A stretch of 8,226 nt of DNA from Rhodospirillales bacterium Alpha_05 (GCA_001603335.1 LUYR01000119.1:1-8226), one strand, 5' to 3'. Counted from the first letter of the stretch, positions 1-6,272 are shown. Notes: generated from the sequence alone by a model not told the origin. Numbers and translations are program-made.

Positions 1-1
1 G

Positions 2-283
2 TTCATCGACCCGCTGACCCGCGCCGCGCTGCTCGAGCGTGCGGTGTGCGTCTGGCTGCGCGCCGATCTCGACCTCCTGGTGTTCCGCACCGCCGGGCGC
101 ACCACCCGCCCGCTTTTGTTGACCGGCGACCCGCGCGCGATCCTTGGCGAACTGATGGAAAAGCGCTATCCCGTGTACGCCGAAGCGCCGGTGACCGTGG
201 ACACGCGCAACGAAGCTTCCGAAATCACCACCGCGCGCGTGCTCGAAGCGATCGACGCATATTGGCAAGCCGAGGACCGATGA
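2..283 (+). CDS. aroK: Shikimate kinase, C-terminal part (5' end outside window)
   Basis: This frame is open from the window edge and ends at TGA 281-283, giving the last 93 residues of the protein. Shikimate kinase phosphorylates shikimate with ATP in the cytosol, a late step of the chorismate (aromatic amino acid) pathway. The visible part has the family C-terminal pattern: FIDPLTRAALLE, then VWLRADLDLL, then the lid and substrate-binding segment RTTRPLL, and the ending ERYPVYAEA-type helix (here EKRYPVYAEAPVTVD). The Walker A loop and shikimate-binding aspartate lie upstream and cannot be checked. The stop overlaps the aroB start as ATGA, and aroB is the usual partner of aroK, which supports the call. 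An internal GTG at 44 is in frame but is not a sensible start because homology continues before it. Confidence 0.93.
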   Translation, partial: FIDPLTRAALLERAVCVWLRADLDLLVFRTAGRTTRPLLLTGDPRAILGELMEKRYPVYAEAPVTVDTRNEASEITTARVLEAIDAYWQAEDR

Positions 284-1419
284 AACCCGAACCCGTTACC
301 GTCACCGTGCCGCTGGGCGCGCGCAGCTACCCGATCCTGATCGGCTCCGGCCTGATCGACCGCGCCGGGGAGCTGATCGCTCCGTATCTGCGGCGGCCGC
401 GCGTGCACATCGTCACCGACGCCAACGTCGCGCCGATCTATCTCGACCGCCTCCAGGCGGCGCTGACCGCCGCCGGGATCGCGAGCGCGGCGACGGTGGT
501 GGCCGCGGGCGAGGCGTCGAAGTCGTTCGCGTCGCTCGAAACCCTGCTCGACGCGCTGCTCGACGCGCGGGTGGAACGCAAGACCACGCTGATCGCCCTG
601 GGCGGTGGCGTGATCGGCGACCTCGCCGGGTTCGCCGCGGCGATCGTGCTGCGCGGCATCGACTTCATCCAGATTCCCACCACCCTGCTCGCCCAGGTCG
701 ACAGCGCGGTGGGCGGCAAGACCGGCATCGACACCCGCCACGGCAAGAACCTCGTCGGCGCGTTCCACCAGCCGCGCCTGGTGCTCTCCGACACCGACAC
801 GCTGGACACCCTGCCGCTGCGCGAAGTCCGCGCCGGATACGCCGAGATCGCGAAGTACGGCCTGATCGACCGCCCGGCATTCTGGGAATGGCTCGAAGCC
901 CACGGTGCCGAGGTGATCGGCGAGGGCGTCGACACCGCCACCCGCGACGCCGCGCGCACCTACGCGATCGCCGAAAGCTGCCGTGCCAAAGCCGCGATCG
1001 TCGGCGAGGACGAAACCGAAAGCGGCGCGCGCGCCTTGCTCAACCTCGGCCACACCTTCGGCCACGCGTTCGAATCCCTCGCGGGCTTCGGCGACGCGGT
1101 GCGCCATGGCGAGGCGGTGGCGATCGGCATGGTGATCGCCTTCGCTCTCTCCGAGCGCGCCGGACTCTGCCCCGCGGGCCGCACCGACCGGATCGTCCGC
1201 CACTTGAAGTCTGTCGGCCTCCGTGCATCGCCGCACGACATCCCGCATGCCTACACCGTCGACGCGCTGTGGACCGCGATGCAGGGCGACAAGAAGGTGA
1301 GCGACGGCAAGATCGGCTTCGTCCTCGCCAAGGACATCGGCGGCGCGTTCACCACGTCCGACGTCGACCCGGCGGCGGTGCGTGCCACCCTCGCCGACGC
1401 GCTGGAGACGGCGCGATGA
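280..1419 (+). CDS. aroB: 3-dehydroquinate synthase
   Basis: This 379-residue protein converts DAHP to 3-dehydroquinate, the second step of the shikimate pathway, using NAD+ and a divalent metal (usually zinc) in the cytosol. Its length is normal for the family. Diagnostic motifs are the NAD-binding GGGVIGDLAGFAA (residues 108-120), PTTLLAQVDSAVGGKTGID (133-151) and KNLVGAFHQP (156-165). The metal ligands expected from family structures are E189 (in GYAEIAKYG), H258 (in NLGHTFGH) and H276 (in RHGEAV); all three are present. The C-terminal DKKVSDGKIGFVL segment is also typical. I chose the ATG at 280 because homology begins there, it overlaps the aroK stop as ATGA, and GAGGA lies just before it. 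The same frame is open further upstream to 46, but that part is only the shadow of aroK. Nothing appears broken. Confidence 0.97.
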   Translation: MKPEPVTVTVPLGARSYPILIGSGLIDRAGELIAPYLRRPRVHIVTDANVAPIYLDRLQAALTAAGIASAATVVAAGEASKSFASLETLLDALLDARVERKTTLIALGGGVIGDLAGFAAAIVLRGIDFIQIPTTLLAQVDSAVGGKTGIDTRHGKNLVGAFHQPRLVLSDTDTLDTLPLREVRAGYAEIAKYGLIDRPAFWEWLEAHGAEVIGEGVDTATRDAARTYAIAESCRAKAAIVGEDETESGARALLNLGHTFGHAFESLAGFGDAVRHGEAVAIGMVIAFALSERAGLCPAGRTDRIVRHLKSVGLRASPHDIPHAYTVDALWTAMQGDKKVSDGKIGFVLAKDIGGAFTTSDVDPAAVRATLADALETAR

Positions 1420-2678
1420 TCCTGAGCGTCGCACTGATCGTCGTGCTGCTGGTGCTCTCGGCGTTCTTCTCGGGGGCGGAAACCGCGCTCACCGCGGCGT
1501 CGCGGCCGCTGATGCGCGAGCTCGACAAGCAGGGCGACAAGCGCGCCGCGATGGTCAACGACATGGACCAGCATCGCGATCGCCTGATCGGCACGATCCT
1601 GCTCGGCAACAACGCGGTCAACATCAGCGCCTCGGCGCTCGCCACCAGCCTCTTGATCTCGTGGTTCGGCCAGGCCGGCATCGCGCTCGCCACCCTCGGC
1701 ATGACCCTGATCGTGCTGATCTTCTCCGAAATTCTGCCGAAGACCTACGCGATCCGCAACGCCAACGCGGTGGCGCTCAAGGTCGCGCCGTCGATGCGGG
1801 TGCTGACCTTCCTCCTGTCGCCGGTGATGATCGGCCTGAACGGCGTGATCGGCTTCGTCCTGAAGATCTTCGGGGTCAAGGAGAGCGAGAAGTCCCTCGC
1901 CCAGCACCTCACCGAACTGCGCGGCGCGATCGAGCTGCACACCGAGGAGCAGGAGGAGATCCGCCACGAGCGTGCGATGCTCCGCAGCATCCTCGAGCTG
2001 TCCGACGTCGAGGTCGGCGAGGTGATGACCCACCGCCGCGACCTCGTCACCGTCGACATCGATGCCCCGGTGGAAACGATCGTCGCCACCGTGCTCGACA
2101 GCCCGTTCACCCGCGTGCCGATCTACCAGGGCGATTCCGACAACATCGTCGGCGTGCTGCACGCCAAGGCGCTGTTCCGCGCGGTACGGAGCGCCACCGA
2201 TCCGATCAGCGCCGCCGACGTCGCCAATCTCGCCGCCAAGCCGTGGTTCATCCCCGACACCACCTCGCTGCTCGACCAGTTGCAATCGTTCCGCACGCGG
2301 CGCGAGCATTTCGCCATCGTCGTCGACGAATACGGATCGCTGTTGGGGATCGTTACGCTCGAAGATATTCTTGAAGAAATCGTCGGAAATATCGACGATG
2401 AGCACGATATCGTTATAGCGGGCGTGCGCGCGCAGGCGGATGGTTCGTTCATCGTCGCGGGCGACGTCACAATTCGCGATCTCAATCGCGAGTTCGAGTG
2501 GTCGTTGCCCGACGAAGAGGCTACCACTATCGCCGGATTGGTGATCCATGAAAGCGAACGTATTCCCGAGCCGGGGCAAGTGTTTCGCTTCCACGGCTTC
2601 CGTTTCGAAATTCTCAGGCGGCAGCAAAACCGCCTGATAAGCCTGAGGGTCACGCCGCCGGATCAAGGCGGACGCTGA
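1416..2678 (+). CDS. CNNM/CorC-type (HlyC/CorC family) membrane protein
   Basis: This 420-residue protein belongs to the CNNM/CorC family, linked to Mg2+ or Co2+ efflux and tolerance; the older name 'hemolysin' is misleading. Domains in order are an N-terminal DUF21/CNNM membrane domain (about 1-155) with hydrophobic segments near 2-19, 75-103 and 127-150, a CBS pair (about 200-325), and a C-terminal CorC_HlyC domain (about 335-415). Family signatures visible are FFSGAETAL (17-25), LLGNNAVN (62-69), SEILPKT (104-110), VMTHRRDLVTVD (203-214) and VDEYGSLLGIVTLEDILEEIVG (303-324, quoted only in part as a motif run). The ATG at 1416 overlaps the aroB stop as ATGA and has GGAGA seven bases before it. 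Roughly the last 115 codons use far more A/T-ending codons than the start of the gene, although the domain looks intact. The transported ion cannot be read from sequence. Confidence 0.94.
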   Translation: MILSVALIVVLLVLSAFFSGAETALTAASRPLMRELDKQGDKRAAMVNDMDQHRDRLIGTILLGNNAVNISASALATSLLISWFGQAGIALATLGMTLIVLIFSEILPKTYAIRNANAVALKVAPSMRVLTFLLSPVMIGLNGVIGFVLKIFGVKESEKSLAQHLTELRGAIELHTEEQEEIRHERAMLRSILELSDVEVGEVMTHRRDLVTVDIDAPVETIVATVLDSPFTRVPIYQGDSDNIVGVLHAKALFRAVRSATDPISAADVANLAAKPWFIPDTTSLLDQLQSFRTRREHFAIVVDEYGSLLGIVTLEDILEEIVGNIDDEHDIVIAGVRAQADGSFIVAGDVTIRDLNREFEWSLPDEEATTIAGLVIHESERIPEPGQVFRFHGFRFEILRRQQNRLISLRVTPPDQGGR

Positions 2679-2688
2679 CCACACACCG

Positions 2689-2716
2689 CGCGTGGCGAGT
2701 GGGCTCTCGCCACGCG
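2689..2716 (+). terminator. Hairpin after the aro-CNNM operon
   Basis: A perfect 11-bp inverted repeat (2689-2699 with 2706-2716) encloses a 6-base loop (TGGGCT) and starts 10 bases after the CNNM stop. No T tract follows, so it is not a classical intrinsic terminator. It may be a weak or Rho-assisted terminator, or a structure protecting the 3' end of the mRNA. Confidence 0.5.
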
Positions 2717-2737
2717 AACGCGCAAACAACCACACGA

Positions 2738-2755
2738 CCGGGCCGGTAAGCCCGG
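2738..2755 (+). other. Small hairpin in the CBS-gene leader
   Basis: CCGGGC (2738-2743) and GCCCGG (2750-2755) form a 6-bp stem with loop CGGTAA. It ends 11 bases before the purine-rich ribosome site AAGGGAGA (2765-2772), which sits 8 bases before the ATG at 2781. It could influence translation of the CBS gene, but 6 bp of GC pairing may also be chance in DNA this GC-rich. Confidence 0.3.
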
Positions 2756-2780
2756 CGTATCAACAAGGGAGACCAGCGCC

Positions 2781-3215
2781 ATGACAGTTTCGATCTCCAG
2801 AGTGATCGAGGGGCGTATCCTCTACACCGTCCCGAGCACCGCGACCGCGCGCCAAGCCGCGCAATACCTCGAGGGCAAGGAAGTCGGCGCGGTCGCCGTC
2901 GTCGACGACGGCAGGCTCGTGGGCATCCTCTCGGAGCGCGATCTGGTGCAGCGCATCATCGCCGGCGGCGGCGACGCCGACCTCATCAAGGTCGCCGACA
3001 TCATGACCCGCGAACCGATCACGGTGCAGGCGAGCAACACCCTCTCCGACGCGCTCGACGAACTCCGCGACCGCAAGTTCCGCCACCTGCCGGTGATGGA
3101 AGGCGACACCCTGGTGGGAATGATCTCGGTGCGCGACCTGTTCGCGGCGATGAAGACCGAGCTCGAGGTCGACCTGCACGAGCGCGAGGCGTTCATCTTC
3201 GGCATGCCCCAGTAA
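2781..3215 (+). CDS. Small stand-alone protein with two CBS domains
   Basis: This 144-residue soluble protein consists of two CBS domains, about 10-65 and 75-128, with almost nothing else; together they should form one Bateman module. The typical motif pair is visible: GILSERDL (48-55) closing the first domain and GMISVRDL (113-120) closing the second, with DIMTREPITV (73-82) opening the second. Such proteins usually bind adenine nucleotides (AMP, ATP or SAM) and act as dimeric sensors, but no effector domain is present, so the partner is unknown. There is no signal peptide or membrane segment. The start at 2781 is supported by the ribosome site AAGGGAGA with an 8-base spacer. The following DUF2889 gene begins one base after this stop, so the two are probably co-translated. 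Confidence 0.93.
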   Translation: MTVSISRVIEGRILYTVPSTATARQAAQYLEGKEVGAVAVVDDGRLVGILSERDLVQRIIAGGGDADLIKVADIMTREPITVQASNTLSDALDELRDRKFRHLPVMEGDTLVGMISVRDLFAAMKTELEVDLHEREAFIFGMPQ

Positions 3216-3216
3216 C

Positions 3217-3783
3217 ATGCCGAATTCGCCGCGCCGCCTGGTTCACGAACGCGTCATCGTCTGCCGCGGCTACGCGCGCGACGACGGCCTTTGGGAAATC
3301 GAGGGCAGCTTCACCGACACCAAGGCCGAAACCTACGGCTACGGCGACGGCGCGGCGATTCCGGCGGGGGCGCCGCTGCACGGCATGCGGCTCGCCCTCG
3401 TCCTCGACGACGACGCCAAAATCCACGACGCGTGGTCGAGCATCGACCACGCGCCCTTCGCCGGGTGTGCCGCCGCCGGACCGCTCGGGGCCGCGCTCGT
3501 CGGCATGACCGTCGGCAAGGGCTTCATGGCCGAGGCGCGCCGCGCGATCGGCGGCAAGATCGGCTGCACCCACGTCATCGAGCTGCTCGGCGAGGTCGCG
3601 GGCACCGCGTTCCAGACTCTCCACAGCGTCCGCACCCGTCGGATCGCCGCCAGCCGCGAACACGGCGAGACGCCGCAACGACCGGCGCTGATCGATACCT
3701 GCGTGGCGCTGCGCGCCGATGGTGCGGTGGTGCGGGAGAAGTGGCCGGAGTTCGCAACTCCGGATCCGGATCGCGAAGGTTGA
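3217..3783 (+). CDS. DUF2889 family protein
   Basis: This 188-residue protein matches the DUF2889 family, which has no established function. Recognisable features are the opening RRLVHERVIVCRGYARDDGLW (residues 6-26, a run of 21 noted here only by its ends), EGSFTDTKAETY (29-40), the segment with IPAGAPLHGM (48-57), the cysteine C84 in FAGCAAAGP, and GCTHVIELLGEVAGTAFQT (116-134), the best-conserved block. It has no signal peptide or membrane helix and is probably cytosolic. The ATG lies one base after the CBS-gene stop and has no separate ribosome site, so it is likely translated by coupling. The pairing with a CBS sensor is the only contextual clue to its role. The family call rests on recall of the pattern; the function is unknown. 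Confidence 0.85.
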   Translation: MPNSPRRLVHERVIVCRGYARDDGLWEIEGSFTDTKAETYGYGDGAAIPAGAPLHGMRLALVLDDDAKIHDAWSSIDHAPFAGCAAAGPLGAALVGMTVGKGFMAEARRAIGGKIGCTHVIELLGEVAGTAFQTLHSVRTRRIAASREHGETPQRPALIDTCVALRADGAVVREKWPEFATPDPDREG

Positions 3784-3789
3784 AAACCG

Positions 3790-3812
3790 CGGGGGCCGGA
3801 CCACGGCCCCCG
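3790..3812. terminator. Convergent (bidirectional) terminator hairpin
   Basis: A perfect 9-bp GC stem (3790-3798 with 3804-3812) with loop GACCA lies between the stops of the + strand DUF2889 gene (3783) and the - strand ribbon-helix-helix gene (3820). Read on the - strand the stem is followed after three bases (CGG minus the first pair) by TTTT (complement of AAAA 3783-3786). It therefore looks best suited to ending the - strand gene, while the stem may also serve the + strand. Confidence 0.72.
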
Positions 3813-3819
3813 GAACCGA

Positions 3820-4143
3820 TCAGTGCGACGCTTTCCGCGTTTCGGGCCCAGACATCGACTGGCTGAGGCGCTCCAACAATTCACGGTTGATCCGCTTACC
3901 GTGACCGGCGGTGGCATGGCCCTCGTCGGTCGCAGCGGCCCGGAAGTACATCAAAGTAAACACGCGCGTCGCCGCAGTCAGGCTCGAAAGGCCGCGGCGG
4001 TCATCAATCAACGAGCACAGTTCGTGCACGGTGAGATCTTCCCTGCGGCAAATTTCCCGCAGAGCCTCCCACATTTCCTGCTCGAGGCGCATACTGGTCC
4101 GGCGACCGTTTACCGTCACATTGCGATTGGATAGCGGGTTCAT
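3820..4143 (-). CDS. Ribbon-helix-helix DNA-binding protein (PF13467-type)
   Basis: This 107-residue protein looks like the alphaproteobacterial ribbon-helix-helix family (RHH_4 type). The order of elements fits: a beta-strand RNVTVNGRRTSMRLE (about 7-21), helix EMWEALREICRRED (23-36), LTVHELCSLIDD (37-48), then LSSLTAATRVFTLMYFRAA (52-70). The last 35 or so residues are hydrophilic and probably not part of the fold. Such proteins bind DNA as dimers through the beta-strand, and many are autoregulators; the targets here are unknown. The ATG (complement of 4141-4143) is the first possible start, because an in-frame stop sits two codons upstream. It is transcribed towards the DUF2889 gene and ends at a shared hairpin. 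Its upstream region holds a promoter candidate and direct repeats described separately. There is no toxin partner beside it. Confidence 0.85.
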   Translation of the reverse strand: MNPLSNRNVTVNGRRTSMRLEQEMWEALREICRREDLTVHELCSLIDDRRGLSSLTAATRVFTLMYFRAAATDEGHATAGHGKRINRELLERLSQSMSGPETRKASH

Positions 4144-4154
4144 GATCCATCATG
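4141..4154. repeat. 6-2-6 dyad over the ribbon-helix-helix start codon
   Basis: CATGATCCATCATG is a perfect dyad with a 2-base centre that includes the start codon of the - strand gene. The loop is too short for a good RNA hairpin, so if it is functional it is more likely a protein-binding DNA site. It may be chance. Confidence 0.3.
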
Positions 4155-4181
4155 CTGAGATTGATTGCTACGGACCAGCTA

Positions 4182-4190
4182 ATCATACCA
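4182..4190 (-). promoter_or_regulatory. Extended -10 promoter candidate for the ribbon-helix-helix gene
   Basis: On the - strand this reads TGGTATGAT, an extended -10 element (TGn followed by TATGAT, close to TATAAT). It would start transcription near 4175, about 32 bases before the ATG at 4143. No good -35 hexamer lies at 17 bases, but an extended -10 can compensate. The surrounding DNA is AT-richer than the genes, as expected for a promoter. Confidence 0.5.
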
Positions 4191-4197
4191 CCGGTCG

Positions 4198-4228
4198 GGC
4201 GTGCAACCATTTAGTTTGTGGCGTGCAA
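4198..4228 (-). promoter_or_regulatory. Pair of 9-bp direct repeats, operator candidate
   Basis: TTGCACGCC occurs twice on the - strand (complement of 4198-4206 and 4220-4228), with starts 22 bp apart, about two helical turns, so both copies face the same side of the helix. The near copy lies 8 bp upstream of the extended -10 candidate, in the -35 region. This layout would suit a repressor binding as two dimers, most simply the adjacent ribbon-helix-helix protein. The repeat and spacing are seen directly; the operator role is inferred. Confidence 0.5.
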
Positions 4229-4611
4229 GAATAGCGAGTTTTGATTGTCTTTGCCGGATCCGACGCCACACCCGATTGGCGGGCATCGCAAGCCGATTAT
4301 CGAACGTAACATTCTTAGCCTCAGATTCCGCCATTTGGCAACCTATACTGGCTCCAGAGTACCGACTCGGCTGCCCTTGCGTCGGCGCGGCCGAATGCGC
4401 ATAGTGATAGCTTCGCCGGATGCGGCCGCGACGCCGCCCGCGAAATCCGAGTCGGAGCCGGGTCGTCACGACGCCCCGTCCCGCTCCGCCCCGCACCGAC
4501 CCGCGGGGGAACGAGATCCGCCCATCCGACGGCACCGCGCGCACAAAACCGCGATCGCGCCGCCGTCGCCGGTTGCGGGATCGGCCCGCCACGTCCAAGT
4601 TGTTAGAGAGC

Positions 4612-5211
4612 ATGAAGCCGTTCAGACGCAGCAAACGATACGTCGGCGACCGCCCCGAGGCCGGAGCACCGCCATGCGCCCACCCCGGATGCACCGAGGC
4701 GGGGGTTTATCGTGCGCCCCGCGATCGGGCGTTGCGCGAGTATGTCTGGCTCTGCCTTGAGCACGTCCGCGCCTACAACCAGTCGTGGGACTACTACCGC
4801 GGCATGAGCCAGGCCGAGATCGAGATGGAGCTGCGCCAGGACACGGTCTGGCAGCGCCCGACCTGGCGCCTCGGCGACAAGGCGGCGAGCGCGACCCGCG
4901 AGCACAAGGCGCGGCCGCGCTTCAACGACCGGTTTTTCGTCTTCGAGGACGATCTCGGCGAGACCAAGTCGCGCCGCGCCAAACCCGCCGCGCCGCCGGG
5001 TTCCCCGGCTCACGCCATGGAAATTCTTGGAGTCGAGCATCCTTTGACGCGACAAGCGTTGAAAATGCGCTACCATGAACTGGTTAAGCAGCACCATCCG
5101 GACCGACACGGCGGTGACAAAGCCGCCGAGGAACGTCTGAAAATCATCAACGAAGCCCACGCCATCCTGCTCCGGCATCTGGATGCCGGTGCGCGGAAGA
5201 CGGCGGTGTGA
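4612..5211 (+). CDS. J-domain protein with cysteine-containing N-terminal segment
   Basis: This 199-residue protein ends in a short J domain (about 135-190) with the essential HPD tripeptide at 162-164, preceded by helix LTRQALKMRYHELVKQH and followed by EERLKIINEAHAIL. J domains stimulate the ATPase of an Hsp70 (DnaK) partner. The N-terminal part has C22, C27, C48 and H51 (CX4C, then CX2H in WLCLEH), which could form a small metal site, and a conserved-looking NQSWDYYRGMS patch (56-66). There is no G/F region or DnaJ zinc domain, so it is not DnaJ itself. The frame is open up to 4420, but I start at ATG 4612 because the upstream part is low-complexity arginine/proline sequence; only a weak AGAG precedes it. 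It lies 40 bases before cobS and is probably co-transcribed. The J-domain part uses many more A/T-ending codons than the rest. Confidence 0.88.
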   Translation: MKPFRRSKRYVGDRPEAGAPPCAHPGCTEAGVYRAPRDRALREYVWLCLEHVRAYNQSWDYYRGMSQAEIEMELRQDTVWQRPTWRLGDKAASATREHKARPRFNDRFFVFEDDLGETKSRRAKPAAPPGSPAHAMEILGVEHPLTRQALKMRYHELVKQHHPDRHGGDKAAEERLKIINEAHAILLRHLDAGARKTAV

Positions 5212-5251
5212 CGTCGCCGCCCATGGCGAGGCCGAACCGACAGACGGACAC

Positions 5252-6268
5252 ATGACCCAAGAGCAGCGGAACGACGCGATCCCGAACCAGCCGGACACGA
5301 CAGTCTCGGTGCGCGAGGCGTTCGCCATCGACAGCGATTTGATGGTCCCGGCCTTCAGCATCGGCACCGAACACGTGCCCGATATCGACGAAACCTACTG
5401 CTTCGACCCGACCACGACCCTGGCGATCCTCGCGGGCTTCGCCCACAATCGCCGCGTCATGGTGCAGGGCTACCACGGCACCGGCAAGTCGACCCACATC
5501 GAGCAGGTCGCGGCACGGCTCAACTGGCCCTGCATCCGCATCAACCTCGACAGCCACGTCTCGCGCATCGATCTGATCGGCAAGGACGCGATCGTGCTGA
5601 AGGACGGCAAGCAGGTCACCGAGTTCCGCGAGGGCATCCTGCCCTGGGCGCTGCAACGGCCGATGGCCCTGGTGTTCGACGAATACGACGCCGGACGGCC
5701 GGACGTGATGTTCGTGATCCAGCGCGTCCTCGAAGTTGAGGGCCGCCTCACCCTCCTCGACCAGAACAGCGTGATCCACCCGCATCCGGCGTTCCGCCTG
5801 TTCTCGACCACCAACACCATCGGCCTGGGCGACGCCACCGGCCTCTACCACGGCACGCAGCAGATCAACCAGGGCCAGATGGACCGCTGGAACATCGTCG
5901 CCACCCTCAACTACCTCTCCCCCGACCGCGAAGAGGCGATCGTGCTGAGGAAGCTGCCGGGCTACGCGAGCGACCTCGGCCAGAAGACCCTGGCGGCGAT
6001 GGTCGGAGTGGCGGGCCTCACCCGCGTCGGCTTCATGAACGGCGACGTCTCCACCGTGATGAGCCCGCGTACCGTGCTCACCTGGGCCGAAAACGCGCAG
6101 ATCTTCGGCGGCGACACCGCGCTCAGCTTCCGTCTCACGTTCTTGAACAAGTGCGACGAAACCGAACGCCCGCTGGTCGCCGAATACTATCAGCGCTGCT
6201 TCGGCAAGGACCTGCCGGACGCCGCCTTCACCGCGCCGACCCCGAGCCTGTCGTCGCGGCAGGCGTGA
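5252..6268 (+). CDS. cobS: Cobaltochelatase AAA+ subunit CobS
   Basis: This 338-residue protein is the AAA+ ATPase of the aerobic cobaltochelatase CobN-CobS-CobT, which inserts Co2+ into hydrogenobyrinic acid a,c-diamide during cobalamin synthesis in the cytosol. The length is close to the usual 325-335. Motifs seen are Walker A GYHGTGKST (73-81), Walker B ALVFDEYD (139-146), a sensor-1 type FSTTNT (184-189), and the CobS-like YHGTQQINQGQMDRW (199-213). SPRTVLTWAENA (271-282) lies where a lid-domain arginine is expected. I chose ATG 5252 because family-like sequence (SVREAFAIDS) starts soon after it; an in-frame upstream start at 5183 would overlap the J-protein gene and adds non-conserved sequence. 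The ribosome site is weak (CGGA). The cobT start follows the stop by four bases. The large subunit CobN is not in the window. Confidence 0.97.
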   Translation: MTQEQRNDAIPNQPDTTVSVREAFAIDSDLMVPAFSIGTEHVPDIDETYCFDPTTTLAILAGFAHNRRVMVQGYHGTGKSTHIEQVAARLNWPCIRINLDSHVSRIDLIGKDAIVLKDGKQVTEFREGILPWALQRPMALVFDEYDAGRPDVMFVIQRVLEVEGRLTLLDQNSVIHPHPAFRLFSTTNTIGLGDATGLYHGTQQINQGQMDRWNIVATLNYLSPDREEAIVLRKLPGYASDLGQKTLAAMVGVAGLTRVGFMNGDVSTVMSPRTVLTWAENAQIFGGDTALSFRLTFLNKCDETERPLVAEYYQRCFGKDLPDAAFTAPTPSLSSRQA

Positions 6269-6272
6269 TCCG

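Larger units (their letters stand above)
4144..4611. other. Intergenic region without a supportable gene
   Basis: This stretch of 468 bp separates the divergent ribbon-helix-helix and J-protein genes. The left part (to about 4360) is AT-richer and holds the regulatory elements listed separately. A TATACT (4344-4349) could be a -10 for the J-protein gene, but nothing like TTGACA lies 16-18 bases upstream. The right part (about 4410-4610) is very GC-rich; open frames there translate to arginine- and proline-rich sequence with no domain and no similarity I recognise. No tRNA, riboswitch or terminator was recognised. In related genomes I recall a BolA-like gene near this place; no BolA motif is visible here. 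Confidence 0.6.

Noticed and set aside
46..279. N-terminal extension of AroB starting within aroK
   Set aside because: The added sequence is arginine/proline-rich, lies fully over the aroK coding region, and is absent from the family.
1251..2735. A 494-codon - strand open frame opposite the CNNM gene, and similar ones opposite aroB and cobS
   Set aside because: Same effect of high GC at third positions. The translations are repetitive and arginine- or histidine-rich, and no start signal or domain supports them.
3820..4143. Ribbon-helix-helix gene as the antitoxin of a toxin-antitoxin pair
   Set aside because: No toxin-like gene adjoins it; the neighbours are a DUF2889 gene and non-coding DNA, and the sequence fits the stand-alone alphaproteobacterial family.
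4336..4349. TTGGCA and TATACT as a promoter for the J-protein gene
   Set aside because: The two hexamers are only 2 to 3 bases apart, far from the 16-18 needed, and no other -35-like hexamer fits TATACT.
4144..4611. A cobalamin riboswitch before the J-protein-cobS-cobT unit
   Set aside because: I could not find the conserved B12-box type core (such as GCCACTG) in this stretch on the + strand; its absence by eye is not proof, and a covariance-model search would decide.
4179..4694. A 171-codon - strand frame and overlapping + strand frames in the intergenic region
   Set aside because: Arginine-rich translation without recognisable motifs; it overlaps the ribbon-helix-helix promoter region and the J-protein start.
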